In this document: positions 34,494 through 42,797 of the stretch, in pieces
Layout of the letters: every line of letters starts with the position of its first letter
Position numbering within the stretch: position 1 is the stretch's first letter
From: Guptibacillus algicola
Lineage (GTDB): Bacteria > Bacillota > Bacilli > Bacillales > Guptibacillaceae
Assembly (NCBI RefSeq): GCF_020171805.1
Contig: NZ_JAIVAF010000001.1
Span: forward strand, 744,001 to 808,000
Reading direction: 5' to 3'
DNA length: 64,000 bases
The notes under the pieces: model-generated
The model's database searches: none
What the model saw: the letters and a program-made list of their open reading frames with translations, nothing else
Told to the model about the DNA's origin: nothing
Translations under genes and position numbers: made by a program

Positions 34494-36310
34494 TCTTTCT
34501 CATCGCTTATCTTATAGTACTGAGCAAGTGTAAGCAGTGGCCAAATAATATTATAGCTATGATAGTGTATATAGAAGCTGCCTTCCAGTCCAGCTCCAGT
34601 TGGATACGTAAGCTCTCTTTCTGTAAAGGAACGTTTCAAAAGGTAGTCGATCCCTTTTCTCACCTCAATCGTATTACCTTCCCAACTCATCAATGCGTTT
34701 ACAGCCCACGCTGTTTGAGAGGGTGTAGAATGAGAGAGTGGAATATACCGCTGCTTCACATTACTTGAACACGATTCTCCCCAACCTCCTGCCGCGTGCT
34801 GCGTTTTCTTAAGGAAATCGAGGCCGTTCCTTACAGTCGGATGGTCTCCACTTAAATCAGCCGCTTTCAATCCGGTCAGCGCTGCCCACGTCCCGTACAG
34901 GTAGTAAATCCCCCACCTTCCATACCACGAACCATCACTTTCTTGATTTTTTATCAGCCAATTCATTGCCTTTTGTATAACTGGATGTGAACCTTTGAGT
35001 CCAGCATCATGACATAGAAATTCGATCGTCCTTCCCGTCAAATCCGCTGTTGAGTCATCTGGAAATGAAGAGTTTGCTCCATCTATAGGTAAGTCTTTTA
35101 ACAGAAGTGCCTTTCGATCAGGTTCAAACGCTGGCCATCCTCCGTCATCATTTTGCATACCAATAAGCCAATTAACACCATTTTGCCACGCTGAATGAAT
35201 TTTCTCATCAAAAGTAATATAACGCGTGATCGCTCGTAAAGCTGCTGATGTATCGTCCATATCTGGATGAAACGTGTTTCCCCGAGAGAATCCCCACCCA
35301 CCTGGTTGAATGGTTGGTCTCGTAATAGCCCAATCTCCTTCTCGATCTTGCTGATGCTCTAATAAATAGTTTACTGAGTTGATTCTCACGCTAGACTCAT
35401 ATGAAACCCCTGCTTCATCAAGTGCATACGAGATCAAAGCAGTGTCCCATATTGTGGAGGGTGAATTTTGGACGTGCATGAGAGGAACCCAAATCATCTT
35501 CTTCAATCCTTCAACAGCATTCATAATCGTTGGTGAACGACGATCATAGCCTAGCGCAAGCATCGCATAGGCCATAAAAAATGTAGCAGTTGCATAATTG
35601 AACAATGTTCCGTCACTTTCTATCCGTTGAAGCATGTATTGTTCTGCCCTTTTTCTTGCTAGAAATAATAAGTTAGTAGGTAATCTCTGAACAGAGTCTT
35701 GAGAGTCATCCATCGTATTTCTTTCTCTAACCACAAGATCTGAAAGGTCTGGTGTCCATTTTGTATGAATTGTAAATTTCTTATCCTGCATGATAATAAG
35801 TGGCGCGAAATGAATCCGTGCATAAGAACTTAGATCATAGAATGAAATTGGAAATGACTCAGGAACGAGCATAAAAAGCATTGGAAAATGAAAAAAGTTT
35901 TGCCATTTGAGATGACCATGTATAGACAAAAACACTTTTGTGAAAGAGTCTGTCGCACCTAACCCACCATTCTTTATGATATAGTCTCGTGTTTTCTTCA
36001 AGCTTGCTTTCGAGACGTTACCTGAATATAGCAAACTATGGTATGCCTGCACTGTTGCTGAAAGATTCCCATTCACCTCATCATGATACAACTTCCAATA
36101 ACCAGAAGGATCTTGTTGACTTAACAACCGATTTACTAACGCTTCAATTAACTCATCATCATCGACCTCTAATGTTCTTAGTAAGACGATCATAGCTGCA
36201 TTTGTTACTAGACTGTTTTCGAAACAATAGCGAAATGCTCCATCCTTTCCTTGGGCAGACTCAGCTAATTGAATAAGATCTTTCATACGACTCTCCACGC
36301 GATCCCTCAT
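34490..36310 (-). CDS. sqhC: Squalene-hopene/sporulene cyclase (SqhC-like)
   Basis: A 606-residue class II terpene cyclase with an alpha-alpha barrel. The acid motif is HPDMDDTSAAL (DxDD, about residue 345), and QW-type repeats such as QNDDGGWPAF and ESDGSWYGRWG recur. It is slightly shorter than hopene cyclases and similar to B. subtilis SqhC, which cyclises C35 terpenes into sporulenes. It is membrane-associated. Products may be hopanoids or sporulenes; nothing nearby decides. It converges on speD. Confidence 0.9.
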   Translation of the reverse strand: MRDRVESRMKDLIQLAESAQGKDGAFRYCFENSLVTNAAMIVLLRTLEVDDDELIEALVNRLLSQQDPSGYWKLYHDEVNGNLSATVQAYHSLLYSGNVSKASLKKTRDYIIKNGGLGATDSFTKVFLSIHGHLKWQNFFHFPMLFMLVPESFPISFYDLSSYARIHFAPLIIMQDKKFTIHTKWTPDLSDLVVRERNTMDDSQDSVQRLPTNLLFLARKRAEQYMLQRIESDGTLFNYATATFFMAYAMLALGYDRRSPTIMNAVEGLKKMIWVPLMHVQNSPSTIWDTALISYALDEAGVSYESSVRINSVNYLLEHQQDREGDWAITRPTIQPGGWGFSRGNTFHPDMDDTSAALRAITRYITFDEKIHSAWQNGVNWLIGMQNDDGGWPAFEPDRKALLLKDLPIDGANSSFPDDSTADLTGRTIEFLCHDAGLKGSHPVIQKAMNWLIKNQESDGSWYGRWGIYYLYGTWAALTGLKAADLSGDHPTVRNGLDFLKKTQHAAGGWGESCSSNVKQRYIPLSHSTPSQTAWAVNALMSWEGNTIEVRKGIDYLLKRSFTERELTYPTGAGLEGSFYIHYHSYNIIWPLLTLAQYYKISDEKD

Positions 36311-36457
36311 CAGTAAACCCCTCTCTCAAGACATAGAGATACCCTACCCTATTCAATATTTATTCGTTAGTTAATTCATCATGTATTGTAAATTTTTTGA
36401 AACTTGTGTAAAATTCATACGTATGAATGACCAAAGGGTACGAGGGGGGAAGACAAA

Positions 36458-37966
36458 ATGAAAAAATTAGGGTTACCTATTGGTGCGGGTTTAGTTATTT
36501 TGCTCTTTGTTTTCCTTCACCAGCTTAATTTGATCCAACAGCAACCAGACGAAAACTGGAGCAGGACGATGGAATTAGGGTTATCGGTGGAGGACAATGA
36601 AGTATTTGTTGCAAACGAGGAAGATTCAACAGATATTTATATTTCTGGAGATCCAGCAAGAAAGCTGAATGTTACTACAGAACTTGAGGTTTCATCTCAG
36701 GAGCTGCAGTATAACATCCCTGAAGGGTATTCATTCTTTATAGATGATGAGCAGGCAATCTTTAAAGAGAACGATCAGCTTATCCATTCAAAAGCTGGCA
36801 CAGAAACTCCAATATTGGACGGAATCGAAGGGATCAACACCACAGCAACAGGCATCGTTTCATGGTCGAAACATAAGCTTTATTTCGTTTCTCCAGATGG
36901 TGAGATAAAAAACGAAGTAACGTTTGATCAGGAAGAACAAGTAAAAAGCGCCGTAGTGACGGAAGAAGATAACGTGATCCTCTACGCATTGACGGGTACA
37001 ATGAATAGAATCTACTATGTGAATCCAGAAAAAGCTCCAGAGCTCATTATGGAAACGAAAATTGTTGCTGGTGACTACTATAGTAATTTTCAAGCTGTAG
37101 AGAAAGAGGAAACGACTGCTTTCACATACACCATTTTCGCAACGAGAAATGGCTCCAAATTAATAAATACATATTATGCCGAAAGTTCAGGGGAAGGTGT
37201 AGTAGAGCCTAAGCTTCTCAAGATTAATAATCCTGAAACTGGAAATACATTTTCTAAGCCAAGTTATTTCTCACTTGGTATTGAAGATGGAGAACCCACT
37301 CTATTGTTTAGTGCCAACGATCTTATATCACCAAAAAAGTCCGTGATAAGTATTTATCAAGCCAAAAAAAATGAAGACGGATGGGTAGCCTCTCGTAGAA
37401 GTACGAGTGAAGAACTATCGATCAGACCGATAGCTCTAAATGGAGATGCGATCGTTTGGTTAGATAAAGAAAAATCCGGTTTTGAACTTCATGGCGCTTC
37501 TACATCCAATAGTGTCGTCGAGGAAAGTACGAAGACCACTGGTGGTGATATCAAGTTTGCTCTCTTCGATACATTCTCAGCGATTGTAGGAATGTTTGCG
37601 ATGCTTGCTTTCTCATTCGGCTTCTTAATCCTTCCTGCATTTGCATTAATGTATCTGTATTTCTCGAATACGACTGCTCTTGAAAGAGATAAACGTTGGG
37701 TAGAATGGACGATTGTCACATTGTTTGTAGGCTCGCAAATAGCCTTCTTACCTTCTATTCTCGACGGGCCATTTCAATATCTTGCACCAAATTATTTAAC
37801 GTTTTCAGGTGCGGGTTACGTATGGCCGCTCTTAATATTTGTTTTTTCATATATGATTAGCCGCCTTGGCCAGGACAATGAATGGACGATCTTGCAAAAA
37901 ACGTCTTACCAGCTCGGCATCAATCTAGGTATCGTTGTCCTTTTGTTAGGACCTTATATTCTATAA
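36458..37966 (+). CDS. Predicted membrane-anchored beta-propeller-like protein, unknown function
   Basis: A 502-residue protein I do not recognise. An N-terminal transmembrane anchor (residues 5-25) is followed by about 350 residues of beta-rich sequence (for example TGIVSWSKHKLYFVSPDGEI and EDNVILYALTGTMN), which reads like repeated blades outside the cell. The C-terminus has about four transmembrane helices. The gene is alone on the plus strand, with its own terminator. It could be a sensor or envelope protein. I see no catalytic motif. Confidence 0.75.
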   Translation: MKKLGLPIGAGLVILLFVFLHQLNLIQQQPDENWSRTMELGLSVEDNEVFVANEEDSTDIYISGDPARKLNVTTELEVSSQELQYNIPEGYSFFIDDEQAIFKENDQLIHSKAGTETPILDGIEGINTTATGIVSWSKHKLYFVSPDGEIKNEVTFDQEEQVKSAVVTEEDNVILYALTGTMNRIYYVNPEKAPELIMETKIVAGDYYSNFQAVEKEETTAFTYTIFATRNGSKLINTYYAESSGEGVVEPKLLKINNPETGNTFSKPSYFSLGIEDGEPTLLFSANDLISPKKSVISIYQAKKNEDGWVASRRSTSEELSIRPIALNGDAIVWLDKEKSGFELHGASTSNSVVEESTKTTGGDIKFALFDTFSAIVGMFAMLAFSFGFLILPAFALMYLYFSNTTALERDKRWVEWTIVTLFVGSQIAFLPSILDGPFQYLAPNYLTFSGAGYVWPLLIFVFSYMISRLGQDNEWTILQKTSYQLGINLGIVVLLLGPYIL

Positions 37967-37969
37967 TCA

Positions 37970-38007
37970 AAAAACTTGCTCAGGGTTAACCGGAGCAAGT
38001 TTTTTTA
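37970..38007. terminator. Bidirectional terminator
   Basis: AAAACTTGCTC and GAGCAAGTTTT form an 11-bp stem, with A and T runs outside. Confidence 0.9.
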
Positions 38008-38802
38008 GTTATTCGCTTGTTCTTTCGCTTTTCGATTGACAGCAATAACAGCTTCATGAAGAATGTCATTAAAATTGTTCTCTTGAAGAACGTCTAGTCC
38101 TTCAGCTGTAGCTCCACCTGGAGTAGTTACCTGATCTCGTAGGTCACTCGCTTGCCTACCATCTTTTAACATCGCAACTGACCCATACATCATCTGCACA
38201 ACAAGTTTGGTTGCTTGCTCTTTTGATAAACCATATGATTTGGCAGTTTGTTCAAGGGCTTCTGCAAATTGATACACAAACGCGGGAGCACTTCCAGTCA
38301 CAGCAGTCAGTTCATGAATTTGTTCTTCAGATAACTCTTCAGACTCCCCGATTGCATCGAGTATCACCTGAAGGTTTGCTCTGTCTTCATCTTTGATGTA
38401 CTGTCCGCATGCAAAAATCGACATGGATTCTTTCACATCAGCAGCTGTATTCGGCATAATCCATGCCACAGGAATACCTGGCATTGCCTCTTCAAGAAGA
38501 GTAGGCCCAATACCCGCTGCTACCGTAATAACAAGCTGGCTCGTTACGAAGTTCGATAGCTCCTTCATCACAGCAGGGTGACTTGAAGGAGGCATCGCAA
38601 GAATAATAACATCCTGATCTGCTACAACATCCTGCCACTTCGCTGTTTCAACATGATATGTACGCTTCAAATGAGCTAGTCTTTCAGAATCTGATCGATT
38701 CGAGATCGTGACAGTTCCAATATGCTCTGATTGCTTAAGACCAGAAAATATCGCTTCTGCCATACGACCAGCACCAATAAATAGTATGTTAGGTTTCTTC
38801 AT
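38005..38802 (-). CDS. Pyrroline-5-carboxylate reductase (ProC/ProI family)
   Basis: A 265-residue enzyme started at ATG 38802, which has AAGGAGAAAT upstream. The Rossmann motif is ILFIGAGRMAEAI, and the C-terminal dimerisation region DQVTTPGGATAEGLDVL is the ProC signature. It makes proline from pyrroline-5-carboxylate and NAD(P)H. It is not beside proBA (54.9-57.4 kb), so this is a solo paralogue like B. subtilis proI, which is however placed in the proBA operon there. It could also be a ComER-like relative, but the length and signature favour ProC. Confidence 0.88.
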   Translation of the reverse strand: MKKPNILFIGAGRMAEAIFSGLKQSEHIGTVTISNRSDSERLAHLKRTYHVETAKWQDVVADQDVIILAMPPSSHPAVMKELSNFVTSQLVITVAAGIGPTLLEEAMPGIPVAWIMPNTAADVKESMSIFACGQYIKDEDRANLQVILDAIGESEELSEEQIHELTAVTGSAPAFVYQFAEALEQTAKSYGLSKEQATKLVVQMMYGSVAMLKDGRQASDLRDQVTTPGGATAEGLDVLQENNFNDILHEAVIAVNRKAKEQANN

Positions 38803-38884
38803 AGATTTCTCCTTCCACATTTTCTTTTATACTATATCAAACTGCCACCAAATAGAAAAACGCTGGTTGAACCAGCGTTCTTTC

Positions 38885-40528
38885 CTACCAAAACTTAAAA
38901 CCAGGTGAACTTGGTGGAGCATGTTCAATCATGTGCACCACTGGCACGGTATACGCAACGAGAATAAGGACAGTAGCTACTGTTAACCATAGCCTCCAGT
39001 TTTCAAGAATAATCGGTGTTTTTTCAGCACGATCAGCTACAGTTCCAATCGGAAAGTCTTCCTTTCCCTTCAGAGCAAAGAATGCGAGGTCCGTCAGAAT
39101 GAACATTAATAATAGGATCGCTATGAACAAAATAGACCCACCAGCTGCCATCGTCACTTCATACGGAATCCATCCAAGGGCATCAGGATGTTCTTGATAA
39201 GTTGTGTATGCTGTTCTTCTTGGAGCGCCAAGTAAGCCAACAGTATGCATAGCTCCTGACATAAAGAACATACCAATAGCCCAAAGAATCGTTTGTAAGT
39301 TCGCTAGACTATGCATTCTGCCTGTTAAAACCCTTCCAGTTAAATGTGGAATCAACCAATACGCAATTCCAAAAAACGTTAGAGCTACACTTGAAGCAAC
39401 AGTTAAATGAAAATGTCCCGTTACCCATAGCGTATTGTGAACAATTTGATTCATCTGGTTACTCGCATTGATAATACCACCTGCTCCTGCAGGAACAAAG
39501 ATCAGCATTCCAACCATCGGTGCAAAGAATCGTGCATCTTTCCACGGAAGCTTCTTAAACCATCCGAACAATCCTGTAGCTCCCTTTTTTCGACCAGCTA
39601 GCTCAAATGTCGCGAATAAAGAGAATGCTGTCATGAGTGACGGTACGATGACCATAAACGTTAATACTACCTGTAGGAATTTCCAGAATGGTGAGATGCC
39701 AGATTCAAGTAACTGATGATGAAAGCCTACTGGAATCGAAAATAAAAGAAATAGAACGAATGATAGCCTTGCTAGCGCATCACTAAATATTTTACCACCG
39801 ATAATCTCCGGTATAATCACATACCAACATACATAGGCAGGTAACAACCAAAAGTATACGAGAGGATGACCGAAATACCAAAACAGCGTTCGACTAAGCA
39901 GGATATTAATTCCATCGACCCATCCTAATGACCATGGAATGAATTGAAAAATAACGGATACTGCTACACCAATCGTAGCCACAAACCATAACACCATCGT
40001 CATAACTGCCATAAAAGCAAACAAGGGAGACAATTTCTCCTTTGATACTTTTTTAGAAATATAGTAGTGATTACACATTGCCCCACCAGCTAACCACGTT
40101 CCGATAATAAAGAAAGTCAATCCTATATAGAAAAGAGGGGATGCCTTCAATGGAGCATAAAAGGTATAGAGAACCGTCCCTTCATTCAATAAGATCATAA
40201 CAGTAGTTAACAGCGTCCCAAGCGTCATGACAACAAAGCCTAACCACCCCATTCGATAAGGCTGATCGTAGAATTTCCCTAAGGTTCTGCTCATCCCAGC
40301 ATAAAAGAAACCAATAATAAAATAAGTCGTAAAAATAAGTGCGAGTAAGACACCATGAGCTGTTAGCAATTGGTAATAGCCTATCCCAGCAGGGAGTTGG
40401 ATGCTTCCGCTCCTTACAAGTGTTTGTAGTAGTCCAGCAATTCCACCAAGTAACACCGCAGCAAATGCAACATAAATATGTGCCATACTTAGCTTTGCAT
40501 CAGCACGATCAACAGTTGGATTCATCAT
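38885..40528 (-). CDS. cbaA: ba3-type cytochrome c oxidase subunit I
   Basis: Started at ATG 40528 (GGAGGTGAT upstream) rather than the longer frame from 40576. The 547-residue subunit has about 12-13 transmembrane helices. The motif GHPLVYFWLLPAY holds the first CuB histidine, and TGHFHLTVASS holds haem ligands. The helix with THGVLLALIFTTYFIIG fits the B-family (ba3). It reduces O2 and pumps protons at high affinity. ATGA overlap with subunit II shows coupling. FNR-type control is predicted. Confidence 0.92.
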   Translation of the reverse strand: MMNPTVDRADAKLSMAHIYVAFAAVLLGGIAGLLQTLVRSGSIQLPAGIGYYQLLTAHGVLLALIFTTYFIIGFFYAGMSRTLGKFYDQPYRMGWLGFVVMTLGTLLTTVMILLNEGTVLYTFYAPLKASPLFYIGLTFFIIGTWLAGGAMCNHYYISKKVSKEKLSPLFAFMAVMTMVLWFVATIGVAVSVIFQFIPWSLGWVDGINILLSRTLFWYFGHPLVYFWLLPAYVCWYVIIPEIIGGKIFSDALARLSFVLFLLFSIPVGFHHQLLESGISPFWKFLQVVLTFMVIVPSLMTAFSLFATFELAGRKKGATGLFGWFKKLPWKDARFFAPMVGMLIFVPAGAGGIINASNQMNQIVHNTLWVTGHFHLTVASSVALTFFGIAYWLIPHLTGRVLTGRMHSLANLQTILWAIGMFFMSGAMHTVGLLGAPRRTAYTTYQEHPDALGWIPYEVTMAAGGSILFIAILLLMFILTDLAFFALKGKEDFPIGTVADRAEKTPIILENWRLWLTVATVLILVAYTVPVVHMIEHAPPSSPGFKFW

Positions 40529-40998
40529 TCGATCACCTCCAGAGGTACACCCATCGCTTGGTGACCTACTCCACAATATTCATTGCACAAAATTAAGAAT
40601 TGACCTGTTTCATCAAACGTATGAGTAATTGAATTCACGTGCCCTGGAGTTATCATCATGTTCACATTCGTTTTCGGAATTTGAAATCCATGAACCACGT
40701 CTTTACTGGTTACTTTAAAATGGACTGTTGCGCCTTTAGGTATTTTCAAATCTTTAACAGACTCGAATGTGAATGCTTGAGCAACCATAACCAATTCGTA
40801 CTCATTTTCTGAAACTTTCTTCAACCCAGGTTCATCAAATGGAGGAGTTGTGTCCACCTCTCTAGGATTCAAGATCTCATCTTCACTTGGTGGAGTATGA
40901 CCCATCGCAAATGCATTGATACCGATAATAAGTAAAAAAACGATTAATGTTCCACTGCCTACAATCAACCAGATTTTTTCAAATTTATGAAAATGCAT
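40525..40998 (-). CDS. cbaB: ba3-type cytochrome c oxidase subunit II
   Basis: A 157-residue CuA-binding subunit anchored by one N-terminal helix. The CuA loop CNEYCGVGHQAMG carries C-x-E-x-C, His and Met, and an earlier HGFQIP supplies the first His. It accepts electrons from cytochrome c. Its stop overlaps the subunit I start. It is 15 bases downstream of subunit IIA. Confidence 0.92.
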   Translation of the reverse strand: MHFHKFEKIWLIVGSGTLIVFLLIIGINAFAMGHTPPSEDEILNPREVDTTPPFDEPGLKKVSENEYELVMVAQAFTFESVKDLKIPKGATVHFKVTSKDVVHGFQIPKTNVNMMITPGHVNSITHTFDETGQFLILCNEYCGVGHQAMGVPLEVIE

Positions 40999-41013
40999 AC
41001 GTTTCCCTCCCTG

Positions 41014-41169
41014 TTAGAACCTTGCAACAAACAACAAGTACACACCCGCCCATGATAGAGCAATAAACCCACCAACCATAAAAACTGAAATAATAGTCCC
41101 CTTTAGATCTTCCTCACTCTTTTCAATCTTTACTGGCTGAGATTCAGTCTTACTATTAACAAGCTTCAT
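41014..41169 (-). CDS. cbaD: ba3-type cytochrome c oxidase subunit IIA (small)
   Basis: A 51-residue protein from ATG 41169, too short for most gene callers. The N-terminus is charged (VKIEKSEEDLKG) and a single helix follows (TIISVFMVGGFIALSWAGVYLLF). Size and layout match subunit IIA of ba3 oxidases. Its place as first gene of the oxidase operon supports the call. A GGGGGAGAG ribosome binding site and the FNR site upstream support expression under low oxygen. Confidence 0.85.
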   Translation of the reverse strand: MKLVNSKTESQPVKIEKSEEDLKGTIISVFMVGGFIALSWAGVYLLFVARF

Positions 41170-41199
41170 CTCTCTCCCCCTCATTCAATGTCTAACCTA

Positions 41200-41242
41200 A
41201 GTGTAGGAGATGAGAGAATGATTATCTGTGATATTAATCACA
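41200..41242 (-). promoter_or_regulatory. FNR class II promoter for the ba3 oxidase operon
   Basis: A perfect palindrome TGTGATATTAATCACA (41227-41242) has its centre at 41234.5. A -10 TACACT lies at 41205-41200 on minus, so the start would be about 41193 and the box at -41.5. Confidence 0.8.
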
Positions 41243-41262
41243 AGAAGAAAGAAATTTCCCCA

Positions 41263-41303
41263 TAAAAAAAGAGAATATAAGAGAGTCATATCTCTTATAT
41301 CCT
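41263..41303 (-). terminator. Terminator of fnr
   Basis: ATATAAGAGA (41275-41284) pairs with TCTCTTATAT (41291-41300), with U on minus. It insulates fnr from the oxidase operon. Confidence 0.88.
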
Positions 41304-42022
41304 CATAAGCGGCAGATGCTTTTAGGACAGCCCTCACAATGACAAATGGTTTTTAAGCCATCTAGATCTTTAATCGTAATGACGCCACCTTCATAGCCAA
41401 TAATTTCTTCCCTCTTCAGCTGATTCAACATTCTATTAACTGTTTCTCTAGTAGAACCGATAAGGTCCCCTAACTCAGAATTCGTCAATTTAGTCGTAAA
41501 TCGAATCGTATCGCCATCAGCCACTCCGTAAGTATTAGACATACGAATCAACGTTGAAGCTAACGCCCCATTTTTACCAAAAAATAATAAATCTCGAAGC
41601 TTTGTTTGTAGAAACCGCTGCATATACCCGAGCCACTTCATAAAATCAATCGCAAGACCACCATTTTGCCATAACAATGATTCCAGATCATGTTGTTGAA
41701 TAACCCCAAGTGTACAATCACTAATTGCCTCTGCTGTATAGCTATTCGTCAGATGAATATCGTCCTTCAAATCGCCGAATAAGTCCCCCGGTTGAAAATA
41801 ATACAACACGAGGTCTTTCCCCTCATCAGAGCTTTTTGTTAGTTTCACTGCACCTTGTTTAAGAAAATAGAGGTACTGGCAGTCTTCACCTTCCCAATAA
41901 ATCTTCTCTCCTTGAGAAATATGCTTTTCATGCATAACACTTTTCAGTTTCGAAAAGTTCTCAGAAGCAAAAGACTGAGTATTAAATCCAGCAGCTTTTC
42001 TCGCACTCATAGGGCATTCCAT
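41303..42022 (-). CDS. fnr: Fnr-type Crp family regulator with C-terminal Cys cluster
   Basis: A 239-residue Crp/Fnr protein: cyclic-nucleotide-like beta-roll, a long helix, and a winged helix-turn-helix with SELGDLIGSTRETVNRML. The C-terminus ends CHCEGCPKSIC followed by RL. B. subtilis Fnr has an equivalent C-terminal cluster that binds [4Fe-4S] as an oxygen sensor. This supports Fnr over ArfM or other Crp relatives. A matching palindrome lies upstream of fnr, so autoactivation under anoxia is expected. AAGGGAG precedes the ATG at 42022. Confidence 0.92.
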   Translation of the reverse strand: MECPMSARKAAGFNTQSFASENFSKLKSVMHEKHISQGEKIYWEGEDCQYLYFLKQGAVKLTKSSDEGKDLVLYYFQPGDLFGDLKDDIHLTNSYTAEAISDCTLGVIQQHDLESLLWQNGGLAIDFMKWLGYMQRFLQTKLRDLLFFGKNGALASTLIRMSNTYGVADGDTIRFTTKLTNSELGDLIGSTRETVNRMLNQLKREEIIGYEGGVITIKDLDGLKTICHCEGCPKSICRL

Positions 42023-42059
42023 TATCCTAGCTCCCTTCGTTCCACTTTATCTTAGCAAT

Positions 42060-42102
42060 AGTATATCAGCTTCCCATCTCTTTAGGTGTGACAAATATCA
42101 CA
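42060..42102 (-). promoter_or_regulatory. FNR class II promoter for fnr itself
   Basis: TGTGACAAATATCACA (42087-42102, centre 42094.5) lies 41.5 bp from a start at about 42053, predicted by TATACT at 42065-42060 on minus. Confidence 0.8.
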
Positions 42103-42115
42103 CACATCTTTTAGG

Positions 42116-42158
42116 TGTGACGAACTACACATATGAGCTTTTCGAAAAGAAGTAAAAT
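42116..42158 (+). promoter_or_regulatory. FNR-like class II promoter for the MobA-like gene
   Basis: TGTGACGAACTACACA (42116-42131) is an imperfect palindrome with its centre at 42123.5. TAAAAT at 42153-42158 is a -10 with a start at about 42165, so the centre is again at -41.5. Confidence 0.6.
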
Positions 42159-42188
42159 AAAACATAACAACACATTGGAGGTGTTAAC

Positions 42189-42647
42189 ATGGTCACTGGA
42201 ATATTACTGATCAATGATGAAATTAGTCATACCACAAACCTTAATCGCTATAAAAAAAAGTTAGATGATTTCCTAAACGTAACAATTCCTTACACAAAGG
42301 AAAACATTATTGTTTCCAATTTCCCTAAGCTTATATTACCTTATACACCACGAGACATTCGTATTGTTACAGAATACTACAAGGGATCTGGACTGTTAGG
42401 GGGACTACACGCTGGTCTTTCTCTCTCAAGCTTTCAAACAAATATTGTGATTGATTTTCAATCACCCTTTAAGGAGTTAGGTATACAAGAAGCGCTCGTC
42501 CGTTTCTCGGAAACTGCTCCTGATATGATCCGTTTTGACAAGTCTTTACTAAATGGAATCTATAACAAATCGATCGTACCAGTATTATCGAACTATCTTG
42601 AACAACCGAGCGAGGACCCCTTTGATAATCTCAATATCGTTATGTAA
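42189..42647 (+). CDS. Degenerate MobA-like nucleotidyltransferase-fold protein
   Basis: A 152-residue protein. GSGLLGGLHAGLSLS and the following TNIVIDFQSPF align by eye with the MobA GPLGGI-x-x-GL and ACDMPF segments. The N-terminal nucleotide loop LAGGxSxRMG of MobA is replaced by LLINDEISHTT, and the Asp-x-Pro metal motif is replaced by FQSP. It therefore seems to be a catalytically inactive paralogue, or a misleading resemblance. An FNR-type site precedes it. It could serve molybdenum cofactor or nitrate metabolism, but none of those genes is in the window. Confidence 0.45.
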   Translation: MVTGILLINDEISHTTNLNRYKKKLDDFLNVTIPYTKENIIVSNFPKLILPYTPRDIRIVTEYYKGSGLLGGLHAGLSLSSFQTNIVIDFQSPFKELGIQEALVRFSETAPDMIRFDKSLLNGIYNKSIVPVLSNYLEQPSEDPFDNLNIVM

Positions 42648-42671
42648 GCTGCACGCCACTCAATGATTTAA

Positions 42672-42716
42672 AGACACGACAATAGTCACGATTCGACTGG
42701 TCGTGTCTATTTTTTT
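42672..42716 (+). terminator. Terminator of the MobA-like gene
   Basis: AGACACGAC pairs with GTCGTGTCT over a 19-base loop, followed by seven T. Confidence 0.82.
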
Positions 42717-42797
42717 AAAGAGCATTAGGACTATTTATTGAGATAACATACGAATTAGTACATACTTAGTAATAAATACATAATAAAGGTGAATGGA

